This document shows, one piece after another, positions 1 to 4,022 of a stretch of 5,328 bases of DNA (position 1 is its first letter; each line of letters starts with the position of its first letter). A program made the position numbers and the translations under genes. The stretch is from GWC2-45-19 sp964358085 (lineage in GTDB: Bacteria > Patescibacteriota > Microgenomatia > CAZETR01 > Amesbacteraceae), in contig CAYHNU010000038.1 of NCBI GenBank assembly GCA_964358085.1, positions 1 to 5,328 of the forward strand. Direction: 5' to 3'. The notes below the pieces were generated by a model. The model was not told the DNA's origin. It did not search any database and saw only the letters and a list, made by a program, of their open reading frames with translations.

Positions 1-263
1 GTATAAAGGCGGGCCACCCCGCGTCCGTGAAGGCTAGTAATAATTAAACCATCTCCGGAGTCATTTAACAAGGCGATGACAAAACTCTGCTCTCCGCCGG
101 TGTCGGAAAAGGGATTAAAGCGGACCAGGCTCCAGTGGCGCAGGCCAGATTTGTCTGAAGATTTGTGGTCGAGGAGACGAAAGGCCTTAAAAGTAAAATA
201 AGTAAGGACGGCCGTCCAGAGCGCCAGGAGAAATAAAATAATAGCTTCCAGCAGAAGTGACAT
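1..263 (-). CDS. DUF4446 family protein, N-terminal part (cut by left edge)
   Basis: Reading leftward from the ATG at 263-261 gives 87 codons without a stop; the gene continues past the left edge. Residues about 3-27 are a hydrophobic helix (LLLEAIILFLLALWTAVLTY), a membrane anchor or signal anchor. After a charged linker comes RHWSLVRFNPFSDTGGEQSF (43-61), then VIALLNDSGDGLIITSLHGR (62-81). The pattern of FNPF, a TGG-(D/E)-QSF stretch, LL-(N/D)-x-x-GDG and a SLH-x-R turn is what I recognise as DUF4446, a family of about 150-170 residues of unknown function found in Firmicutes and CPR bacteria; roughly half is visible. No Shine-Dalgarno precedes the ATG, but a promoter-like pair lies close upstream, so the transcript may be almost leaderless. 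It is divergent from the small genes to its right. The family call is firm; no biochemical role can be given. Confidence 0.85.
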   Translation of the reverse strand, partial: MSLLLEAIILFLLALWTAVLTYFTFKAFRLLDHKSSDKSGLRHWSLVRFNPFSDTGGEQSFVIALLNDSGDGLIITSLHGRGVARLY

Positions 264-273
264 TAAGTACCAG

Positions 274-301
274 TTTATGCTAGTATCATGAGTGATGTCA
301 A
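274..301 (-). promoter_or_regulatory. Candidate promoter of the DUF4446 gene
   Basis: On the minus strand a perfect -35 TTGACA (301-296) is followed by a 16-nt spacer and CATAAA (279-274, 4/6 to TATAAT). The start codon begins only 10 nt downstream of the -10, so the predicted 5' leader is a few nucleotides at most. The hexamer and spacing are seen; activity is inferred. Confidence 0.45.
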
Positions 302-458
302 AGAACTTGATCGTGTCGGACTTGACAAGATCGGTAATTGTGACTATCCTAGCCTTGATTTTACAATTCAGCTTCGCCTGGTGGCTAAATACCAAAAATG
401 GCTGGCAAATTGTGAATTCATTTATCAAATGAAAAAGAAAAAGAGAGGAGGTGACTAG
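288..458 (+). CDS. Possible 56-aa hypothetical protein upstream of the DUF5679-like gene
   Basis: An ATG at 288 opens 56 codons ending in TAG at 456-458. The product begins MSDVKELDRVGLDKIGNCDY, has an amphipathic middle (LDFTIQLRLVAKYQKWLANC) and ends in a basic KKKKRGGD tail. I recognise no family. For reality: the middle looks protein-like, and a weak -10 (TATGCT, 276-281) sits exactly 6 nt before the ATG, as at other leaderless-looking starts here. Against it: there is no Shine-Dalgarno, its last codons are the ribosome-binding site of the next gene (AGGAGGTGA, 446-454), and a better promoter (322-350) lies inside it. It may simply be the 5' leader of the downstream gene. If translated, it stops 3 nt before the next start, so the two would be coupled. 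Confidence 0.3.
   Translation: MSDVKELDRVGLDKIGNCDYPSLDFTIQLRLVAKYQKWLANCEFIYQMKKKKRGGD
322..350 (+). promoter_or_regulatory. Candidate sigma70-type promoter for the DUF5679-like gene
   Basis: A perfect TTGACA (322-327), a 17-nt spacer and TATCCT (345-350, 4/6) have ideal geometry. Transcription would start near 357 and give a leader of about 105 nt before the ATG at 462. The site lies inside the doubtful 56-aa ORF. Confidence 0.5.
446..454 (+). promoter_or_regulatory. Strong Shine-Dalgarno site of the DUF5679-like gene
   Basis: AGGAGGTGA is a nine-base complement to the 16S anti-SD, ending 7 nt before the ATG at 462. It fixes the start of the 47-aa gene. It is the only strong Shine-Dalgarno in the window; the other genes start without one. 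Confidence 0.8.
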
Positions 459-461
459 CTG

Positions 462-605
462 ATGGCTTCAATGTACTGCGTAAAATGTCGTGCAAAAAGA
501 GAGGATCCAAGTGCTGTTAAGGTGACCATGAAGAATGGGAAACCGGCAATGAAAGGGAAATGCCCAGTTTGCGGCACCGGAATGTACAAGATTGGTGCAG
601 CATAA
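462..605 (+). CDS. DUF5679-type small zinc-ribbon-like protein, 47 aa
   Basis: The product has two CXXC pairs: YCVKC (C6, C9) and CPVCG (C34, C37), separated by about 24 residues containing the basic stretch VTMKNGKPAMKGK. This is a minimal treble-clef or zinc-ribbon layout, with four cysteines likely holding one Zn2+. The combination of YCVKC near the N-terminus, a VTMKNGRPA-like strand and GxCPVCGTxMxxIG at the end matches DUF5679, a very short family I associate with Patescibacteria and some other bacteria and archaea. The function is unknown; nucleic-acid or ribosome binding is only a guess from size, charge and the zinc ribbon. A strong Shine-Dalgarno, its own promoter and a tight terminator make it a well expressed single transcriptional unit, alone or with the 56-aa ORF. 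The length is normal for the family. Confidence 0.9.
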   Translation: MASMYCVKCRAKREDPSAVKVTMKNGKPAMKGKCPVCGTGMYKIGAA

Positions 606-614
606 ACCTCTTCC

Positions 615-651
615 AAAGCCCCGTAGACAATTTCAAGGTTACGGGGTTTTT
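615..651 (+). terminator. Intrinsic terminator after the DUF5679-like gene
   Basis: CCCCGTA (619-625) pairs perfectly with TACGGGG (640-646) across a 14-nt loop, followed at once by TTTTT (647-651). Upstream AAA (615-617) can extend the stem into the T tract. It lies 10 nt after the stop codon, a textbook rho-independent terminator. Confidence 0.9.
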
Positions 652-665
652 GGTGAGTTTATCTA

Positions 666-671
666 TATAAT
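666..671 (+). promoter_or_regulatory. -10 element directly before the UDG-like gene (leaderless start)
   Basis: A perfect TATAAT is followed by 6 nt and then the GTG start at 678, so the expected transcription start falls on or beside the first base of the start codon. No convincing -35 lies at 16-18 nt upstream, where the preceding terminator stem sits. Leaderless initiation is inferred from this spacing. Confidence 0.5.
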
Positions 672-677
672 ATTTTT

Positions 678-1241
678 GTGGATCATTATTGCCAAAGTTC
701 TGATAAGTTCCCGCTGGAAAAATTTCACCAATTTGGAAAAGGTAGGGGCAAAGATATTTTAATTGTGGGTGAATCTCCAGCGGCCAATGGCTGGAGAGTT
801 TCGGAAAGGGCTTTTTACACATCAAATGGAAGATTATTGCCTAGCGGAAGAAGGCTTAACGCATTATTGCTCCCGTTTGGCCTGGCGGTGGAAACTTGTG
901 GATTTACTGAATTGGCTAAATGTTTTGTAGGGAAGAATCGAAAAGGTCTTGCTGCGTGCTGTCGAGGATGTTGGCCAATCTTTTTAAAACAATTGAAAAT
1001 TTTCGACTACAAATTAATAATTATTCTAGGCGTAGAAACTTTGCATATATTTAACGAGCTGGCCAAGATAAGGCTAGAAACCGGGGTTGTAGCAAAAGTT
1101 GCTATAGATAATCAAATCTATACTGTCTTGCCAATCTATCATCCGTCGCCAATTAATCCTCACGGCCAGAGAAAAAATGAGCTCATATTTGAATCTTCGG
1201 AGGTGGCGAGGCTATTCCACCCCAGCAGTGGAAGCGATTAG
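678..1241 (+). CDS. Uracil-DNA glycosylase superfamily protein, 187 aa
   Basis: UDG-fold enzymes excise uracil or other damaged bases from DNA and start base-excision repair. Visible features: beta strand plus motif 1 DILIVGESPAANGW (26-39), the position of GEAPG in family 4; a SERAFYTSNGRLLPSGRRLN segment (42-61) like the G-x-PF-x-G-x-x-G-x-x-L region; KC (81-82); CRGCWPIFLKQL (95-106); IIILG (114-118); and motif 2 YHPSPINPHG (154-163), close to the HPSP-x-NP form of SMUG-type enzymes. C82 and C98 have the 15-residue spacing of the second Fe-S cysteine pair of family 4. Only one N-terminal cysteine (C5) is present where family 4 has CxxC, so the cluster may be altered or use C94/C95. The start is GTG at 678: the upstream in-frame stop is TGA at 654-656 and no ATG exists in the frame. 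Length fits the superfamily. Its 3' end overlaps the convergent exonuclease by 30 nt. The superfamily is fairly sure; substrate and subfamily are not. Confidence 0.75.
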   Translation: MDHYCQSSDKFPLEKFHQFGKGRGKDILIVGESPAANGWRVSERAFYTSNGRLLPSGRRLNALLLPFGLAVETCGFTELAKCFVGKNRKGLAACCRGCWPIFLKQLKIFDYKLIIILGVETLHIFNELAKIRLETGVVAKVAIDNQIYTVLPIYHPSPINPHGQRKNELIFESSEVARLFHPSSGSD

Positions 1242-1778
1242 TTTCTTGAAGATTTCGTAGGTGGCGCGGATGTCCGAGTCGGGTTTGTGTTGGTCTAGGG
1301 GGATTTTAAAATGGCGGGAGACAGCTGACATTCCCAGACTGGGGAGTTTGTGTCTGTGTTTAATGTATACCAGAGTTGAGACCTCGAGAAGGTAATTGTA
1401 GAAAAAGTAAGGCAGGTTTTCTTTTTTGAGGGCGGCCAAAAGAAAATCCCACTCGTTTTGAACACTCCAGCCGGCCAGGATACAATTTGGAGCCAAGGCA
1501 GATAGTTCAGAAAGCATTTGGCGGAGCGGAATGGCATCGTGCCAATTTTTAGGATCATATCCAACGACCTCAAGGGCCTGTGGGTCTGCGGTGTGAATGT
1601 GTTCGGGGACAATTTTTGAGTAGTAAGAAGATTTAATCTCAAAATTTTTGGGGTCTACCAGTAGTGTGGCTATCTCTAAAATTTCATGCCTGTCTACATC
1701 TAAGCCGGACATTTCCAGATCTATAAAGAGCAGGAGTCTGTCCAGTAATTTTACTTTAGAGCTGCCAAAAAAAGGCAT
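1212..1778 (-). CDS. DEDDh 3'-5' exonuclease (oligoribonuclease / RNase T-like), 188 aa
   Basis: All catalytic residues of the DnaQ-like DEDDh fold are visible. ExoI is LLFIDLEMSGLD (16-27) with D20 and E22. ExoII is GWSVQNEWDFL (103-113) with D111. ExoIII is HKPDSDIRATYEIF (164-177) with H164 and D169. The IDLEM-(S/T)-GLD form of ExoI and RxEILEIATL after it resemble oligoribonuclease, which degrades 2-5-nt RNA to mononucleotides; the rest fits only loosely, so general RNase T or DNA exonuclease activity is also possible. Two metal ions are expected, bound by the acidic residues. Length is typical (about 180-200). The ATG at 1778-1776 shares one base with the TAA of the upstream DUF3096-like gene (TAATG), so translation is probably coupled. 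No Shine-Dalgarno is seen. The 3' end converges with the UDG-like gene. Exonuclease call firm; gene symbol withheld. Confidence 0.88.
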   Translation of the reverse strand: MPFFGSSKVKLLDRLLLFIDLEMSGLDVDRHEILEIATLLVDPKNFEIKSSYYSKIVPEHIHTADPQALEVVGYDPKNWHDAIPLRQMLSELSALAPNCILAGWSVQNEWDFLLAALKKENLPYFFYNYLLEVSTLVYIKHRHKLPSLGMSAVSRHFKIPLDQHKPDSDIRATYEIFKKLIASTAGVE

Positions 1779-1939
1779 TAGCGAAAGTATGGCAAAACGG
1801 CAGTGAGACCGGTAATGATGAAATAAAAGGCGATAAGATAATTTAGAAGTTTGGGAAACATGAGAACCAGCAAGCCGAAGACGAGTGATATCAGCCCCTG
1901 AAAGGCGGCACGATTGGTAAACAGTTCAGCAGGGATCAT
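1778..1939 (-). CDS. DUF3096-like small membrane protein, 53 aa
   Basis: The ATG at 1939-1937 opens 53 codons ending in TAA at 1780-1778. After a short N-terminus (MIPAELFTNRAAFQ) come two hydrophobic segments, LISLVFGLLVLMFP (16-29) and LLNYLIAFYFIITGLTAVL (31-49), ending PYFR. The signature of a small residue-rich helix, then P-(R/K)-LLNY-hydrophobic-A-x-Y-hydrophobic-I-x-G, is what I recognise as DUF3096, a family of about 50-residue helical-hairpin membrane proteins with no known function. It is easily missed because of its size. A TACAAT -10 ends 6 nt before the ATG, suggesting leaderless expression, and there is no Shine-Dalgarno. It overlaps the exonuclease start by one base, so the two likely form a transcription unit downstream of rnpB. 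The function is unknown; the link with the exonuclease may be only positional. Confidence 0.8.
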   Translation of the reverse strand: MIPAELFTNRAAFQGLISLVFGLLVLMFPKLLNYLIAFYFIITGLTAVLPYFR

Positions 1940-1945
1940 AATGAA

Positions 1946-1951
1946 ATTGTA
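1946..1951 (-). promoter_or_regulatory. -10 element of the DUF3096-exonuclease unit
   Basis: TACAAT (1951-1946, 5/6) is followed by exactly 6 nt and then the ATG at 1939. A weak -35 TTTACC (1975-1970) sits 18 nt upstream, overlapping the 3' end of rnpB and its hairpin. The arrangement suggests a leaderless mRNA; read-through from rnpB is also possible. Confidence 0.4.
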
Positions 1952-1956
1952 ACATG

Positions 1957-1971
1957 CCCCGCAAAGCGGGG
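1957..1971 (-). terminator. Hairpin at the 3' end of rnpB, possible weak terminator
   Basis: CCCCGC (1971-1966), triloop TTT and GCGGGG (1962-1957) form a perfect 6-bp GC stem immediately after the P1 helix of RNase P RNA. No T run follows (the next bases are CATGTTACAATTT), so it is at best a weak intrinsic terminator; it could instead be a 3' processing or protective stem. Confidence 0.45.
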
Positions 1972-1973
1972 TA

Positions 1974-2270
1974 AACCTGGAGGCTTGTAAGCCAGATTCT
2001 GTTTTGAGGCGACAATCTATCTATGCCCTCATGCTTTATCAGTATTGGGGGTAGCTGCCCACTGAATTTCGGAGGTTGCTTTGGGGAGGATTGCCTCGGC
2101 CATAGGCCGACCAGCTTTTAGCTGGCGTTTCACTCCCGATTTTCATCGGGATTCGTCACTGTTGCTCTAACTGGCGATCACTCGCTCCCGCTTACGCGGG
2201 ACACCCTGCTACCAAAAGTCTGGACTTTCCTGTCCGGCGTGACGCCGGACTAGTCGCCCATCCTCCAGGC
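1974..2270 (-). ncRNA. rnpB: RNase P RNA (bacterial type A, reduced)
   Basis: This is the catalytic RNA of RNase P, which trims the 5' leader of pre-tRNAs. The ends pair as P1: CCTGGAGG (2269-2262) with CCTCCAGG (1983-1976). P2 is GGGCGAC with GTCGCC. P3 is a simple hairpin at 2250-2232. The conserved 5' half of P4 (AGGAAAGTCCAGAC) and the 3' half (ACAGAATCTGGCTTA) both read clearly and are diagnostic. In order I also see P8 (CCCGC-GTAA-GCGGG), P9 (GCGA-GTGA-TCGC), the GAGCAACAG core, P12 capped by GAAA (CCCGAT/ATCGGG), the GTGAAACG core, two short triloop hairpins as P13 and P14 (CCAGCT/AGCTGG and CGGCC/GGCCG), a P15 region and the AGATAGATTGTC strand before P2. No P18 hairpin and no GGU in the L15 region are visible. 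At about 295 nt it is shorter than the E. coli RNA (377). The 5' end agrees with the -10 at 2281-2276. Ends are good to a few bases. Confidence 0.95.
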
Positions 2271-2275
2271 AACTA

Positions 2276-2284
2276 ATTATATCA
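2276..2284 (-). promoter_or_regulatory. Extended -10 promoter of rnpB, fused to the AI-2E stop codon
   Basis: TGATATAAT (2284-2276) combines an extended -10 TGn with a perfect TATAAT; the TGA is the stop codon of the AI-2E gene. The first base of P1 flank (2270) lies 6 nt downstream, where transcription should start. No good -35 is seen at 17-18 nt, as expected for an extended -10 promoter. Confidence 0.65.
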
Positions 2285-3253
2285 CGGTTTAAAATACTCC
2301 AGGCTTATAATATGGGCCACGATGATGGCAGGAATGGCTAGAATGGCCCCGGCAGGACCAGCCAAACGAAAACCGATCATCAAGCCCAAAATACTGACTA
2401 AAGGATTGACGCCGACGGCCTTTTGCATGATTTTGGGGACCAGGAGGTTGTTTTCAGCCAACTGAACCAGGAAATAGAGTGAGGCGGTGGCTAGGGCGGT
2501 TAGAGGATGAATGGTAAGGGCCACCAGAACAGCCGGGACGGCGGAAATAGTGGGTCCAATGTTGGGAACGATTTCCAAAATACCGGCCAGAATGGCTAGG
2601 GGCAAAGCAATCTCTACCCCCAAAATCAGAAGCCCGATGTAAGTGAGAGCACCGACTGCCAGCATAAGAACCAGCTCTCCCCTGACCCAGCTACCCAGTC
2701 TGCGCTCAATTTCATTGACAGTTTTGGAAATTTGGGCGGATCTATCTCCTCCCCAAACAGTAGAAAGGTATTTATTAAGATGTTTGCGCTCCAGCAACAG
2801 ATAGAAAGTCATAACTAAAGTGGTCAGAACTGCCAACAAGTTTCCAAACAGCCCCACGGTGAATTTAAGTAAGTTTTCGGGCAGAGTGCCGATTTGTGAG
2901 AGTAGTTGCTGGGTGATAGCCTGTTGATTGGTGTTAAAGAGCTCAACTTGGGAAATAGCCGCAGGGATTAAACGGATAAGACGGCTAGTTTGGTCTACCA
3001 GAGCCGGCACGACTCCGGCGATGATCAGCCCAACGGTCGTCCAGACTACGACGTAGACAATCAAAATGGCGATACCGCGAGGCAAGCGAAGTCTCTCCAT
3101 CCAATCCACTGCTGGGTTAAAAGCGGACATAAGAATAACGGAGATAAAGAGCATGAGGATAATCTCGCGAACCTGAAAGAGGACCCAGAGCAGAATGAGA
3201 AAGGCCACAGTAAAAATGATGGTGCGGTGGGAAATTTCAATTTTCTTGGGCAT
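2282..3253 (-). CDS. AI-2E family transporter (PF01594-type), 323 aa
   Basis: This is a polytopic inner-membrane protein. Two N-terminal helices (about 10-47) lead to the family mark NPAVDWMERLRLPRG; a further helix (about 62-85) precedes a soluble loop of about 60 residues (VDQTSRLIRL to LPENLLK); then come helix LLAVLTTLVMTFYLLLERKH and the second half. There the conserved GILEIVPNIGPTISAVPA, QLAENNLLVPKIMQKAVGVNPL and G-x-RLAGPAGAILAIPA blocks are all present. Members include TqsA (autoinducer-2 export) and Na+/H+ antiporters; the substrate here cannot be told, and CPR bacteria commonly carry such genes without quorum-sensing genes. I start at the ATG 3253-3251 (MPKKIEISHR) because it is 1 nt after the miaA stop and directly behind an extended -10; an in-frame ATG at 3325 would add 24 residues read through miaA. 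Length is normal. No Shine-Dalgarno is seen. Confidence 0.9.
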   Translation of the reverse strand: MPKKIEISHRTIIFTVAFLILLWVLFQVREIILMLFISVILMSAFNPAVDWMERLRLPRGIAILIVYVVVWTTVGLIIAGVVPALVDQTSRLIRLIPAAISQVELFNTNQQAITQQLLSQIGTLPENLLKFTVGLFGNLLAVLTTLVMTFYLLLERKHLNKYLSTVWGGDRSAQISKTVNEIERRLGSWVRGELVLMLAVGALTYIGLLILGVEIALPLAILAGILEIVPNIGPTISAVPAVLVALTIHPLTALATASLYFLVQLAENNLLVPKIMQKAVGVNPLVSILGLMIGFRLAGPAGAILAIPAIIVAHIISLEYFKP

Positions 3254-3254
3254 A

Positions 3255-4022
3255 CTATCGGTTATTATACCAGTTTTGAGCAAGTTGAATAGCGGCGGTG
3301 TCCCAGCCGGGCGTGGAAATATCAAACCAAGTAGTGCGGGGCTGTTTTTTGAACCAAATTAATTGCTTTTTCATTATGTTTATTTCTTTTTGTTCAAAAG
3401 ATGGATCCAAACCTCTCTTTTTTATCCTTTCTTTTATTTTTAATATTAATTCTTCTTTTGGAGCAGTTAAGCCGATAGATAAATAACTCACCCCCAACCC
3501 CTCTCTTAATCTAAGAGAGGGGTGTTGCGCAATTTCGATTGCCCGGATTAATCTTCTAGGATTATGTTTATCGGAATTGTTTAACGACTTGGCTTTAGCC
3601 GGATCTATACTCTTTAAATAATCAAACAGCTCAGAAATAGACTTATTACTCTCTCTTAAATTTGTGTCCCGGGGAATATCTACGTCGGGAAGATTTTGCA
3701 CTAGTGCCTTGATATATAATCCTGAGCCACCAACTACTATAGGAAATTTGCCACGTGCTAAAATATCTTTTATTGCAACATGGGCTAATCTTCGCCATTG
3801 CGAGACACTAAACTCTTCTCCCTGATTTACAACATCATATAGCCAGACTTTTATATTATCTGTATTCAAATGCAAGTCTTTTCCCGTTTCTATGTCATTT
3901 CCTACGTATACTTGCCTAGAGTCAGCGGAAACTAGTTCACCATTAAATTCTTTAGCCAATTGAAGTGCTAATTTAGTTTTTCCGGTAGCAGTTGGCCCGC
4001 AAATTATAAGAGCCTTATTCAT
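3255..4022 (-). CDS. miaA: tRNA dimethylallyltransferase MiaA, shortened, 255 aa
   Basis: MiaA transfers a dimethylallyl group from DMAPP to N6 of A37 in tRNAs reading UNN codons. Visible: Walker-A-like P-loop GPTATGKT (9-16); SADSRQVYVGNDIETGK (32-48), with D34 the expected catalytic/metal residue and the SRQVY tRNA-binding turn; EEFSVSQW (69-76); VVGGSGLYIKAL (96-107); NPRRLIRAIEI (154-164); the IGLTAP strand (183-188); and C-terminal KKQLIWFKKQ (218-227), equivalent to the usual KRQ-x-TWFR. Between IKERIKKR and EINIMKKQ about 40-50 residues normal for the family, including the conserved GY segment, are absent; hence 255 residues against about 300. Residues 167-179 are encoded by a palindromic repeat. 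The ATG at 4022-4020 overlaps the upstream permease stop (ATGA), which decides the start over an ATG at 4061. The gene is visibly more AT-rich than the AI-2E gene. Function is very likely, but activity of the short form is untested. Confidence 0.92.
   Translation of the reverse strand: MNKALIICGPTATGKTKLALQLAKEFNGELVSADSRQVYVGNDIETGKDLHLNTDNIKVWLYDVVNQGEEFSVSQWRRLAHVAIKDILARGKFPIVVGGSGLYIKALVQNLPDVDIPRDTNLRESNKSISELFDYLKSIDPAKAKSLNNSDKHNPRRLIRAIEIAQHPSLRLREGLGVSYLSIGLTAPKEELILKIKERIKKRGLDPSFEQKEINIMKKQLIWFKKQPRTTWFDISTPGWDTAAIQLAQNWYNNR
3264..3272 (-). promoter_or_regulatory. Extended -10 promoter of the AI-2E gene inside the miaA 3' end
   Basis: TGGTATAAT (3272-3264) is a perfect -10 with a TGn extension, lying in the last codons of miaA. 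Ten nucleotides separate it from the ATG at 3253, predicting a leader of about 3-4 nt. No good -35 is present. The AI-2E gene can thus be expressed apart from the ABC-miaA operon. Confidence 0.55.
3485..3523 (-). repeat. Palindromic repeat element inside the miaA coding sequence
   Basis: ACCCCTCTCTTA (3497-3508) and TAAGAGAGGGGT (3512-3523) form a perfect 12-bp inverted repeat with a 3-nt loop, flanked on one side by AACTCACCCCCA (3485-3496). On the miaA strand it is read in frame as HPSLRLREGLGVS (167-179), at a point where MiaA proteins normally have a variable loop between the RALE-like helix and the IGL strand. The flank resembles the CTCACCCCC-AACCCCTCTC type repeat I have seen scattered in many environmental genomes; only one copy is in this window. 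It is not followed by a T tract and lies mid-gene, so it is not a terminator. Confidence 0.65.

Noticed and set aside
517..825. 102-aa minus-strand ORF
   Set aside because: It crosses the DUF5679-like gene end, the terminator and the UDG-like start on the other strand; its translation shows no family pattern.
1295..1642. 115-aa minus-strand ORF
   Set aside because: Out-of-frame shadow wholly inside the exonuclease gene, which has all five catalytic residues.
1957..2276. Stretch without a recognised ORF as an unannotated protein gene or tRNA
   Set aside because: P1, P2 and P4 pairing and the conserved RNase P cores explain it almost completely.
2990..3292. 100-aa plus-strand ORF
   Set aside because: Antisense to the AI-2E gene; the composition (many D, N, H, G) is typical of the complement of a membrane-protein gene.
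3254..3325. Longer AI-2E start at the ATG 3325
   Set aside because: It would add 24 non-family residues overlapping miaA and ignore the extended -10 immediately before the ATG at 3253.
3330..3460. miaA as a frameshifted pseudogene
   Set aside because: The reading frame continues through the shortened part into the conserved KKQLIWFKK tail, and no lost segment is visible in another frame.
3298..3486. 62-aa plus-strand ORF
   Set aside because: Antisense to the miaA C-terminal region; low-complexity F/I-rich product.
3497..3523. Palindrome as an intrinsic terminator or part of a CRISPR
   Set aside because: It lies mid-gene without a T tract, and there is only one copy with no spacer-repeat periodicity.
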